A DNA stretch of 64,000 nt from assembly GCA_963920705.1 (NCBI GenBank), contig CAWUCO010000097.1, positions 496,001 through 560,000 on the forward strand, in the 5' to 3' direction. The position numbers and the translations under genes were made by a program. Origin of the DNA: Odiellus spinosus. Lineage: Eukaryota > Arthropoda > Arachnida > Opiliones > Phalangiidae. The notes beneath the pieces were generated by a model. It ran no database searches and was not told the origin of the DNA. It worked only from the letters and a program-made list of their open reading frames with translations. Below are positions 1-12,048 of the stretch, in pieces (positions within the stretch are counted from its first letter, which is position 1; the number at the start of each line of letters is the position of its first letter).

Positions 1-2857
1 AACGGATTTTCCAAAACTCTTTTTTTTTAGATAGACCAATATTTGATCTTTCGAGTGGTCTAAATTTTGTCTAAATCGCTTAAAAATCAAAAGTTTTGTG
101 TCTATTTGAATCCAATAATCTTGGATTTTTAAGCGTTTTTGCTTTTTTTTAACCAATTTTAAATTTGTCACGTTTTGGCAATTTAGACAAAACCAAAGTC
201 ATTCGAAAGAGCAATTAATGGACAGTCTAAATAATAAGAGTTTTCAAAAATCCGTTGAAAAACAAGAAAAATATGGCCAATTCAAGAAATCATACAATAT
301 CAAAATAGTCAAATTTCAGATTTTAAAAATTCGCTTTTTGATATTAGATGTTTTTTGAATTGGCCATATTTTCCATGTTTTTCAACGGATTTTCCAAAAC
401 TCTTGTTTTTTAGATAGACCAAAATTTGGTCTTTCGAGTGGTCTTAATTTTGTCTAAATCGCTTTAAATTCAAAAGTTTTGTGTCCATTTGAATCCAATA
501 ATCTTGGATTTTTAAGTGTTTTTGCTTAATTTTAACCAATTTTATATTTGTCACAATTTTGCAATTTAGACAAAACCAAAGTCATTCGAAAGAGCAATTA
601 ATGGACAGTCTAAATAATAAGAGTTTTCAAAAATCCGTTGAAAAACAAGAAAAATATGGCCAATTCAAGAAATCATACAATATCAAAATAGTCAAATTTC
701 AGATTTTAAAAATTCGCTTTTTGATATTAGATGTTTTTTGAATTGGCCATATTTTCCATGTTTTTCCACGGATTTTCCAAAACTTTTGTTTTTTAGATAG
801 ACCAATATTTGCTCTTTCGAGTGGTCTTAATTTTGTCTAAATCGCTTAAAAATCAAAAGTTTTGTGTCCATTTGAATCCAATAATCTTGGATTTTTAAGT
901 GTTTTTGCTTAATTTTAACCAATTTTATATTTGTCACAATTTTGCAATTTAGACAAAACCAAAGTCATTCGAAAGAGCAATTAATGGACAGTCTAAATAA
1001 TAAGAGTTTTCAAAAATCCGTTGAAAAACAAGAAAAATATGGCCAATTCAAGAAATCATACAATATCAAAATAGTCAAATTTCAGATTTTAAAAATTCGC
1101 TTTTTAATATTAGATGTTTTTTGAATTGGCCATATTTTCCATGTTTTTCAACGGATTTTCCAAAACTCTTGTTTTTTAGATAGACCAAAATTTGGTCTTT
1201 CGAGTGGTCTTAATTTTGTCTAAATCGCTTTAAATTCAAAAGTTTTGTGTCCATTTGAATCCAATAATCTTGGATTTTTAAGTGTTTTTGCTTAATTTTA
1301 ACCAATTTTATATTTGTCACAATTTTGCAATTTAGACAAAACCAAAGTCATTCGAAAGAGCAATTAATGGACAGTCTAAATAATAAGAGTTTTCAAAAAT
1401 CCGTTGAAAAACAAGAAAAATATGGCCAATTCAAGAAATCATACACTATCAAAATAGTCAAATTTCAGATTTTAAAAATTCGCTTTTTGATATTAGATGT
1501 TTTTTGAATTGGCCATATTTTCCATGTTTTTCCACGGATTTTCCAAAACTTTTTTTTTTAGATAGACCAATATTTGCTCTTTCGAGTGGTCTTAATTTTG
1601 TCTAAATCGCTTAAAAATCAAAAGTTTTGTGTCCATTTGAATCCAATAATCTTGGATTTTTAAGTGTTTTTGCTTAATTTTAACCAATTTTATATTTGTC
1701 ACAATTTTGCAATTTAGACAAAACCAAAGTCATTCGAAAGAGCAATTAATGGACAGTCTAAATAATAAGAGTTTTCAAAAATCCGTTGAAAAACAAGAAA
1801 AATATGGCCAATTCAAGAAATCATACACTATCAAAATAGTCAAATTTCAGATTTTAAAAATTCGCTTTTTGATATTAGATGTTTTTTGAATTGGCCATAT
1901 TTTCCATGTTTTTCCACGGATTTTCCAAAACTTTTTTTTTTAGATAGACCAATATTTGCTCTTTCGAGTGGTCTTAATTTTGTCTAAATCGCTTAAAAAT
2001 CAAATGTTTTGTGTCCATTTGAATCCAATAATGTTTGATTTTTAAGCGTTTTAGCTTCATTTCAACCCATTTTATATTTGTCACGTTTTGGCAATTTAGA
2101 CAAAACCAAAGTCATTCGAAAGAGCAATTTATGGACAGTCTAAATAATAAGCGTTTTCAAAAGTCCGTTTAAAAACAAGAAAAATATGGCCAATTCAAGA
2201 AAACATACCATATCAAAATAGTCAAATTTCAGATTTTTAAAATTCGCTTTTTGATATTAGATGTTTTTTGAATTGGCCATATTTTCCATGTTTTTCAACG
2301 GATTTTCCAAAACTCTTGTTTTTTAGATAGACCAAAATTTGGTCTTTCGAGTGGTCTTAATTTTGTCTAAATCGCTTTAAAGTCAAAAGTTTTGTGTCCA
2401 TTTGAATCCAATAATCTTGGATTTTTAAGTGTTTTTGCTTAATTTTAACCAATTTTATATTTGTCACAATTTTGCAATTTAGACAAAACCAAAGTCATTC
2501 GAAAGAGCAATTAATGGACAGTCTAAATAATAAGAGTTTTCAAAAATCCGTTGAAAAACAAGAAAAATATGGCCAATTCAAGAAATCATACAATATCAAA
2601 ATAGTGAAATTTCAGACTTTAAAAATTCGCTTTTTGATATTAGATGTTTTATGAATTGGCCATATTTTCCATGTTTTTCAACGGATTTTCCAAAACTCTT
2701 GTTTTTTAGATAGACCAAAATTTGGTCTTTCGAGTGGTCTTAATTTTGTCTAAATCGCTTTAAAGTCAAAAGTTTTGTGTCCATTTGAATCCAATAATCT
2801 TGGATTTTTAAGTGTTTTTGCTTAATTTTAACCAATTTTATATTTGTCACAATTTTG
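1..2857. repeat. Left segment of array, loosely dimeric units
   Basis: About seven and a half units, mostly type B linkers. The units at 562 and 1328 are preceded by right arms with the exact small palindrome GACCAAAATTTGGTC (417-431 and about 1183-1197, 766 bp apart), while intervening units have GACCAATATTTGCTC and TTTTTCCACGG. This suggests a dimeric repeat, which breaks down after 1710. The unit starting near 1710 is 1 bp short because CTTTTGTTTTTT became an uninterrupted T run. No gene is seen. Confidence 0.85.
2005..2245. repeat. Most diverged unit in the window
   Basis: Compared with its neighbours this stretch has many private changes: CAAATGTTTTG, AATGTTTGATTTTT, GTTTTAGCTTCATTTCAACCCA, GCAATTTATGG, AAGCGTTTTCAAAAGTCCGTTTAAAA and AAAACATACCATATC. 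I count roughly 18 substitutions in about 240 bp, whereas adjacent units differ by only a few. CCGTTTAAAA puts a stop in the plus-strand open frame. Confidence 0.85.
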
Positions 2858-5155
2858 AAATTTAGACAAAACCAAAGTCATTCGAAAGAGATATTAATGG
2901 ACAGACTAAATAATAAGAGTTTTCAAAAATCCGTTGAAAAACAAGAAAAATATGGCCAATTCAAGAAATCATACAATATCAAAATAGTCAAATTTCAGAT
3001 TTTAAAAATTCGCTTTTTAATATTAGATGTTTTTTGAATTGGCCATATTTTCCAGGTTTTTCAACGGATTTTCCAAAACTCTTGTTTTTTAGATAGACCA
3101 ATATTTGCTCTATCGAGTGGTCTAAATTTTGTCTAAATCGCTTAAAAATCAAAAGTTTTGTGTCTATTTGAATCCATTAATCTTGGATTTTTAAGCGTTA
3201 TTGCTTAATTTTAACCAATTTTATATTTAACACGTTTTGGCAATTTAGCCAAAACCAAAGTCATTCGAAAGAGCAATTAATGAACAGTCTAAATAATAAG
3301 AGTTTTCAAAAATCCGTTGAAAAACAAGAAAAATATGGCCAATTCAAGAAATCATACAATATCAAAATAGTCAAATTTCAGATTTTAAAAATTCGCATTT
3401 TGATATTAGATGTTTTTTGAATTGGCCATATTTTCCATGTTTTTCAACGGATTTTCCAAAACTCTTGTTTTTTAGATAGAACAATATCTGCTCTTTCGAG
3501 TGGTCTAAATTTTGTCTAAATCGCTTAAAAATCAAAAGTTTTGTGTCTATTTGAATCCATTAATCTTGGATTTTTAAGCGTTTTTGCTTAATTTTAACCA
3601 ATTTTATATTTAACACGTTTTGGAAATTTAGACAAAACCAAAGTCATTCGAAAGAGCAATTAATGGACAGTCTAAATAATAAGAGTTTTCAAAAATCCGT
3701 TGAAAAACAAGAAAAATATGGCCAATTCAAGAAATCATACAATATCAAAATAGTCAAATTTCAGATTTTAAAAATTCGCTTTTTGATATTAGATGTTTTT
3801 TGAATTGGCCATATTTTCCATGTTTTTCAACGGATTTTCCAAAACTCTTGTTTTTTAGATAGACCAAAATTTGGTCTTTCGAGTGGTCTTAATTTTGTCT
3901 AAATCGCTTTAAAGTCAAAAGTTTTGTGTCCATTTGAATTCAATAATCTTGGATTTTTAAGTGTTTTTGCTTAATTTTAACCAATTTTATATTTGTCACA
4001 ATTTTGCAATTTAGACAAAACCAAAGTCATTCGAAAGAGCAATTAATGGACAGTCTAAATAATAAGAGTTTTCAAAAATCCGTTGAAAAACAAGAAAAAT
4101 ATGGCCAATTCAAGAAATCATACAATATCAAAATAGTGAAATTTCAGATTTTAAAAATTCGCTTTTTGATATTAGATGTTTTTTGAATTGGCCATATTTT
4201 CTAGGTTTTTCAACGGATTTTCCAAAACTCTTGTTTTTTAGATAGACCAATATTTGCTCTTTCGAGTGGTCTTAATTTTGTCTAAATCGCTTAAAAATCA
4301 AAAGTTTTGTGTCCATTTGAATCCAATAATCTTGGATTTTTAAGTGTTTTTGCTTAGTTTTAACCAATTTTATATTTGTCACAATTTTGAAATTTAGACA
4401 AAATCAAAGTCATTCGAAAGAGATATTAATGGACAGTCTAAATAATAAGAGTTTTCAAAAATCCGTTGAAAAACAAGAAAAATATGGCCAATTCAAGAAA
4501 TCATACAATATCAAAATAGTCAAATTTCAGATTTTAAAAATTCGCTTTTTGATATTAGATGTTTTTTGAATTGGCCATATTTTCCATATTTTTCAACGGA
4601 TTTTCCAAAACTCTTGTTTTTTAGATAGATCAATATTTGCTCTTTCGAGTGGTCTAAATTTTGTCTAAATCGCTTAAAAATCAAAAGTTTTGTGTCTATT
4701 TGAATCCATTAATCTTGGATTTTTAAGCGTTTTTGCTTAATTTTAACTAATTTTATATTTAACACGTTTTGGAAATTTAGACAAAACCAAAGTCATTCGA
4801 AAGAGCAATTAATGGACAGTCTAAATAATAAGAGTTTTCAAAAATCCGTTGAAAAACAAGAAAAATATGGCCAATTCATGAAATCATACAATATCAAAAT
4901 AGTGAAATTTCAGATTTTAAAAATTCGCTTTTTGATATTAGATGTTTTTTGAATTGGCCATATTTTCCAGGTTTTTCAACGGATTTTTCAAAACTCCTGT
5001 TTTTTAGATAGACCAATATTTGCTCTTTCGAGTGGTCTTAATTTTGTCTAAATCGCTTAAAAATCAAAAGTTTTGTGTCCATTTGAATCCAATAATCTTG
5101 GATTTTTAAGTGTTTTTGCTTAATTTTAACCAATTTTATATTTGTCACAATTTTG
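2858..5155. repeat. Six-unit higher-order repeat, copy 1 (2298 bp)
   Basis: Six distinguishable units in fixed order: (a) AGATATTAATGGACAGAC then GCTCTATCGAG; (b) TTTAGCCAAAACC, ATGAACAG, ATTCGCATTTTG and AGAACAATATCTGC; (c) GGAAATTTAG with GACCAAAATTTGGTC and TTTGAATTCAATAATC; (d) a CAATTTAG unit with AGTGAAATTTC and TTTTCTAGG; (e) AAAATCAAAG with CCATATTTTTC and AGATAGATCAATA; (f) GGAAATTTAG with CGGATTTTTCAAAACTCC. Linkers are types B and C. No gene is seen. Confidence 0.92.
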
Positions 5156-7453
5156 AAATTTAGACAAAACCAAAGTCATTCGAAAGAGATATTAATGGAC
5201 AGACTAAATAATAAGAGTTTTCAAAAATCCGTTGAAAAACAAGAAAAATATGGTCAATTCAAGAAATCATACAATATCAAAATAGTCAAATTTCAGATTT
5301 TAAAAATTCGCTTTTTAATATTAGATGTTTTTTGAATTGGCCATATTTTCCAGGTTTTTCAACGGATTTTCCAAAACTCTTGTTTTTTAGATAGACCAAT
5401 ATTTGCTCTATCGAGTGGTCTAAATTTTGTCTAAATCGCTTAAAAATCAAAAGTTTTGTGTCTATTTGAATCCATTAATCTTGGATTTTTAAGCGTTATT
5501 GCTTAATTTTAACCAATTTTATATTTAACACGTTTTGGCAATTTAGCCAAAACCAAAGTCATTCGAAAGAGCAATTAATGAACAGTCTAAATAATAAGAG
5601 TTTTCAAAAATCCGTTGAAAAACAAGAAAAATATGGCCAATTCAAGAAATCATACAATATCAAAATAGTCAAATTTCAGATTTTAAAAATTCGCATTTTG
5701 ATATTAGATGTTTTTTGAATTGGCCATATTTTCCATGTTTTTCAACGGATTTTCCAAAACTCTTGTTTTTTAGATAGAACAATATCTGCTCTTTCGAGTG
5801 GTCTAAATTTTGTCTAAATCGCTTAAAAATCAAAAGTTTTGTGTCTATTTGAATCCATTAATCTTGGATTTTTAAGCGTTTTTGCTTAATTTTAACCAAT
5901 TTTATATTTAACACGTTTTGGAAATTTAGACAAAACCAAAGTCATTCGAAAGAGCAATTAATGGACAGTCTAAATAATAAGACTTTTCAAAAATCCGTTG
6001 AAAAACAAGAAAAATATGGCCAATTCAAGAAATCATACAATATCAAAATAGTCAAATTTCAGATTTTAAAAATTCGCTTTTTGATATTAGATGTTTTTTG
6101 AATTGGCCATATTTTCCATGTTTTTCAACGGATTTTCCAAAACTCTTGTTTTTTAGATAGACCAAAATTTGGTCTTTCGAGTGGTCTTAATTTTGTCTAA
6201 ATCGCTTTAAAGTCAAAAGTTTTGTGTCCATTTGAATTCAATAATCTTGGATTTTTAAGTGTTTTTGCTTAATTTTAACCAATTTTATATTTGTCACAAT
6301 TTTGCAATTTAGACAAAACCAAAGTCATTCGAAAGAGCAATTAATGGACAGTCTAAATAATAAGAGTTTTCAAAAATCCGTTGAAAAACAAGAAAAATAT
6401 GGCCAATTCAAGAAATCATACAATATCAAAATAGTGAAATTTCAGATTTTAAAAATTCGCTTTTTGATATTAGATGTTTTTTGAATTGGCCATATTTTCT
6501 AGGTTTTTCAACGGATTTTCCAAAACTCTTGTTTTTTAGATAGACCAATATTTGCTCTTTCGAGTGGTCTTAATTTTGTCTAAATCGCTTAAAAATCAAA
6601 AGTTTTGTGTCCATTTGAATCCAATAATCTTGGATTTTTAAGTGTTTTTGCTTAGTTTTAACCAATTTTATATTTGTCACAATTTTGAAATTTAGACAAA
6701 ATCAAAGTCATTCGAAAGAGATATTAATGGACAGTCTAAATAATAAGAGTTTTCAAAAATCCGTTGAAAAACAAGAAAAATATGGCCAATTCAAGAAATC
6801 ATACAATATCAAAATAGTCAAATTTCAGATTTTAAAAATTCGCTTTTTGATATTAGATGTTTTTTGAATTGGCCATATTTTCCATATTTTTCAACGGATT
6901 TTCCAAAACTCTTGTTTTTTAGATAGATCAATATTTGCTCTTTCGAGTGGTCTAAATTTTGTCTAAATCGCTTAAAAATCAAAAGTTTTGTGTCTATTTG
7001 AATCCATTAATCTTGGATTTTTAAGCGTTTTTGCTTAATTTTAACTAATTTTATATTTAACACGTTTTGGAAATTTAGACAAAACCAAAGTCATTCGAAA
7101 GAGCAATTAATGGACAGTCTAAATAATAAGAGTTTTCAAAAATCCGTTGAAAAACAAGAAAAATATGGCCAATTCAAGAAATCATACAATATCAAAATAG
7201 TGAAATTTCAGATTTTAAAAATTCGCTTTTTGATATTAGATGTTTTTTGAATTGGCCATATTTTCCAGGTTTTTCAACGGATTTTTCAAAACTCCTGTTT
7301 TTTAGATAGACCAATATTTGCTCTTTCGAGTGGTCTTAATTTTGTCTAAATCGCTTAAAAATCAAAAGTTTTGTGTCCATTTGAATCCAATAATCTTGGA
7401 TTTTTAAGTGTTTTTGCTTAATTTTAACCAATTTTATATTTGTCACAATTTTG
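5156..7453. repeat. Six-unit higher-order repeat, copy 2 (2298 bp)
   Basis: Same units a to f in the same order as 2858-5155, offset exactly 2298 bp. By eye I found only about three differences: ATGGTCAATTC near 5252, GACTTTTC near 5982, and TTCAAG in place of TTCATG near 7172. That is well above 99% identity, while neighbouring units within one copy differ far more. This is the classic signature of a recently amplified higher-order repeat. Confidence 0.92.
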
Positions 7454-8602
7454 AAATTTAGACAAAACCAAAGTCATTCGAAAGAGATATTAATGCACAG
7501 ACTAAATAATAAGAGTTTTCAAAAATCCGTTGAAAAACAAGAAAAATATGGCCAATTCAAGAAATCATACAATATCAAAATAGTCAAATTTCAGATTTTA
7601 AAAATTCGCTTTTTAATATTAGATGTTTTTTGAATTGGCCATATTTTCCAGGTTTTTCAACGGATTTTCCAAAACTCTTGTTTTTTAGATAGACCAATAT
7701 TTGCTCTATCGAGTGGTCTAAATTTTGTCTAAATCGCTTAAAAATCAAAAGTTTTGTGTCTATTTGAATCCATTAATCTTGGATTTTTAAGCGTTTTTGC
7801 TTAATTTTAACCAATTTTATATTTAACACGTTTTGGCAATTTAGCCAAAACCAAAGTCATTCGAAAGAGCAATTAATGGACAGTCTAAATAATAAGAGTT
7901 TTCAAAAATCCGTTGAAAAACAAGAAAAATATAGCCAATTCAAGAAGTCATACAATATCAAAATAGTCAAATTTCAGATTTTAAAAATTCGCATTTTGAT
8001 ATTAGATGTTTTTTGAATTGGCCATATTTTCCATGTTTTTCAACGGATTTTCCAAAACTCTTGTTTTTTAGATAGAACAATATCTGCTCTTTCGAGTGGT
8101 CTAAATTTTGTCTAAATCGCTTAAAAATCAAAAGTTTTGTGTCTATTTGAATCCATTAATCTTGGATTTTTAAGCGTTTTTGCTTAATTTTAACCAATTT
8201 TATATTTAACACGTTTTGGAAATTTAGACAAAACCAAAGTCATTCGAAAGAGCAATTAATGGACAGTCTAAATAATAAGAGTTTTCAAAAATCCGTTGAA
8301 AAACAAGAAAAATATGGCCAATTCAAGAAATCATACAATATCAAAATAGTGAAATTTCAGACTTTAAAAATTCGCTTTTTGATATTAGATGTTTTATGAA
8401 TTGGCCATATTTTCCATGTTTTTCAACGGATTTTCCAAAACTCTTGTTTTTTAGATAGACCAAAATTTGGTCTTTCGAGTGGTCTTAATTTTGTCTAAAT
8501 CGCTTTAAAGTCAAAAGTTTTGTGTCCATTTGAATCCAATAATCTTGGATTTTTAAGTGTTTTTGCTTAATTTTAACCAATTTTATATTTGTCACAATTT
8601 TG
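7454..8602. repeat. Three-unit partial copy of the higher-order repeat
   Basis: Units a and b of the six-unit repeat are present (the a unit has ATGCACAG), followed by a hybrid third unit: it starts like c (GGAAATTTAG) but continues with AGTGAAATTTCAGACTTT and GTTTTATGAATTGG, as in the unit near 2475. The next block then restarts with unit a at 8603. The junction looks like an unequal exchange within unit c. Confidence 0.85.
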
Positions 8603-11600
8603 AAATTTAGACAAAACCAAAGTCATTCGAAAGAGATATTAATGGACAGACTAAATAATAAGAGTTTTCAAAAATCCGTTGAAAAACAAGAAAAATATGG
8701 CCAATTCAAGAAATCATACAATATCAAAATAGTCAAATTTCAGATTTTAAAAATTCGCTTTTTAATATTAGATGTTTTTTGAATTGGCCATATTTTCCAG
8801 GTTTTTCAACGGATTTTCCAAAACTCTTGTTTTTTAGATAGACCAATATTTGCTCTATCGAGTGGTCTAAATTTTGTCTAAATCGCTTAAAAATCAAAAG
8901 TTTTGTGTCTATTTGAATCCATTAATCTTGGATTTTTAAGCGTTATTGCTTAATTTTAACCAATTTTATATTTAACACGTTTTGGCAATTTAGCCAAAAC
9001 CAAAGTCATTCGAAAGAGCAATTAATGGACAGTCTAAATAATAAGAGTTTTCAAAAATCCGTTGAAAAACAAGAAAAATATGGCCAATTCAAGAAATCAT
9101 ACAATATCAAAATAGTCAAATTTCAGATTTTAAAAATTCGCATTTTGATATTAGATGTTTTTTGAATTGGCCATATTTTCCATGTTTTTCAACGGATTTT
9201 CCAAAACTCTTGTTTTTTAGATAGAACAATATCTGCTCTTTCGAGTGGTCTAAATTTTGTCTAAATCGCTTAAAAATCAAAAGTTTTGTGTCTATTTGAA
9301 TCCATTAATCTTGGATTTTTAAGCGTTTTTGCTTAATTTTAACCAATTTTATATTTAACACGTTTTGGAAATTTAGACAAAACCAAAGTCATTCGAAAGA
9401 GCAATTAATGGACAGTCTAAATAATAAGAGTTTTCAAAAATCCGTTGAAAAACAAGAAAAATATGGCCAATTCAAGAAATCATACAATATCAAAATAGTC
9501 AAATTTCAGATTTTAAAAATTCGCTTTTTGATATTAGATGTTTTTTGAATTGGCCATATTTTCCATGTTTTTCAACGGATTTTCCAAAACTCTTGTTTTT
9601 TAGATAGACCAAAATTTGGTCTTTCGAGTGGTCTTAATTTTGTCTAAATCGCTTTAAAGTCAAAAGTTTTGTGTCCATTTGAATTCAATAATCTTGGATT
9701 TTTAAGTGTTTTTGCTTAATTTTAACCAATTTTATATTTGTCACAATTTTGCAATTTAGACAAAACCAAAGTCATTCGAAAGAGCAATTAATGGACAGTC
9801 TAAATAATAAGAGTTTTCAAAAATCCGTTGAAAAACAAGAAAAATATGGCCAATTCAAGAAATCATACAATATCAAAATAGTGAAATTTCAGATTTTAAA
9901 AATTCGCTTTTTGATATTAGATGTTTTTTGAATTGGCCATATTTTCTAGGTTTTTCAACGGATTTTCCAAAACTCTTGTTTTTTAGATAGACCAAAATTT
10001 GCTCTTTCGAGTGGTCTTAATTTTGTCTAAATCGCTTAAAAATCAAAAGTTTTGTGTCCATTTGAATCCAATAATCTTGGATTTTTAAGTGTTTTTGCTT
10101 AGTTTTAACCAATTTTATATTTGTCACAATTTTGAAATTTAGACAAAATCAAAGTCATTCGAAAGAGATATTATTGGACAGTCTAAATAATAAGAGTTTT
10201 CAAAAATCCGTTGAAAAACAAGAAAAATATGGCCAATTCAAGAAATCATACAATATCAAAATAGTCAAATTTCAGATTTTAAAAATTCGCTTTTTGATAT
10301 TAGATGTTTTTTGAATTGGCCATATTTTCCATATTTTTCAACGGATTTTCCAAAACTCTTGTTTTTTAGATAGATCAATATTTGCTCTTTCGAGTGGTCT
10401 AAATTTTGTCTAAATCGCTTAAAAATCAAAAGTTTTGTGTCTATTTGAATCCATTAATCTTGGATTTTTAAGCGTTTTTGCTTAATTTTAACTAATTTTA
10501 TATTTAACACGTTTTGGAAATTTAGACAAAACCAAAGTCATTCGAAAGAGCAATTAATGGACAGTCTAAATAATAAGAGTTTTCAAAAATCCGTTGAAAA
10601 ACAAGAAAAATATGGCCAATTCAAAAAATCATACAATATCAAAATAGTCAAATTTCAGATTTTAAAAATTCGCTTTTTGATATTAGATGTTTTTTGAATT
10701 GGCCATATTTTCCATGTTTTTCAACGGATTTTCCAAAACTCTTGTTTTTTAGATAGACCAATATTTGATCTTTCGAGTGGTCTAAATTTTGTCTAAATCG
10801 CTTAAAAATCAAAAGTTTTGTGTCTATTTGAATCCAATAATCTTGGATTTTTAAGCGTTTTTGCTTTATTTTAACCAATTTTATATTTGTCACGTTTTGG
10901 GAATTTAGACAAAACCAAAGCCATTCGAAAGAGCAATTAATGGACAGTCTAAATAATAAGAGTTTTCAAAAATCCGTTGAAAAACAAGAAAAATATGGCC
11001 AATTCAAGAAATCATACAATATCAAAAGAGTCAAATTTCAGATTTTAAAAATTCGCTTTTTGATATTAGATGTTTTTGAATTGGCCATATTTTCCATGTT
11101 TTTCAACGGATTTTCCAAAACTCTTGTTTTTTAGATAGACCAATATTTGATCTTTCGAGTGGTCTAAATTTTGTCTAAATCGCTTAAAAATCAAAAGTTT
11201 TGTGTCTATTTGAATCCAATAATCTTGGATTTTTAAGCGTTTTTGCTTTATTTTAACCAATTTTATATTTGTCACGTTTTGGCAATTTAGACAAAACCAA
11301 AGTCATTCGAAAGAGCAATTAATGGACAGTCTAAATAATAAGAGTTTTCAAAAATCCGTTGAAAAACAAGAAAAATATGGCCAATTCAAGAAATCATACA
11401 ATATCAAAATAGTCAAATTTCAGATTTTAAAAATTCGCTTTTTAATATTAGATGTTTTTTGAATTGGCCATATTTTCCATGTTTTTCAACGGATTTTCCA
11501 AAACTCTTGTTTTTTAGATAGAACAATATCTGCTCTTTCGAGTGGTCTAAATTTTGTCTAAATCGCTTAAAAATCAAAAGTTTTGTGTCTATTTGAATCC

Positions 11601-12048
11601 ATTAATCTTGGATTTTTAAGCGTTTTTGCTTAATTTTAACCAATTTTATATTTAACACGTTTTGGAAATTTAGACAAAACCAAAGTCATTCGAAAGAGCA
11701 ATTAATGGACAGTCTAAATAATAAGAGTTTTCAAAAATCCGTTGAAAAACAAGAAAAATATGGCCAATTCAAGAAATCATACAATATCAAAATAGTGAAA
11801 TTTCAGACTTTAAAAATTCGCTTTTTGATATTAGATGTTTTATGAATTGGCCATATTTTCCATGTTTTTCAACGGATTTTCCAAAACTCTTGTTTTTTAG
11901 ATAGACCAAAATTTGGTCTTTCGAGTGGTCTTAATTTTGTCTAAATCGCTTTAAAGTCAAAAGTTTTGTGTCCATTTGAATCCAATAATCTTGGATTTTT
12001 AAGTGTTTTTGCTTAATTTTAACCAATTTTATATTTGTCACAATTTTG
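8603..12048. repeat. Nine-unit higher-order repeat, copy 1 (3446 bp)
   Basis: Units a to f as in the six-unit repeat, then three extra units. The first extra (near 10901) has GGGAATTTAG, AAAGCCATTCG and ATCAAAAGAGTC, and a 1-bp deletion near 11071 (TGTTTTTGAATTGG). The second (near 11284) has a type A linker. The third (near 11666) is the hybrid unit with CAGACTTT and GTTTTATG. The extra units bring type A linkers into the left part of the array for the first time. Position 10172 has ATTATTGGAC, which removes the plus-strand ATG. Confidence 0.9.
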
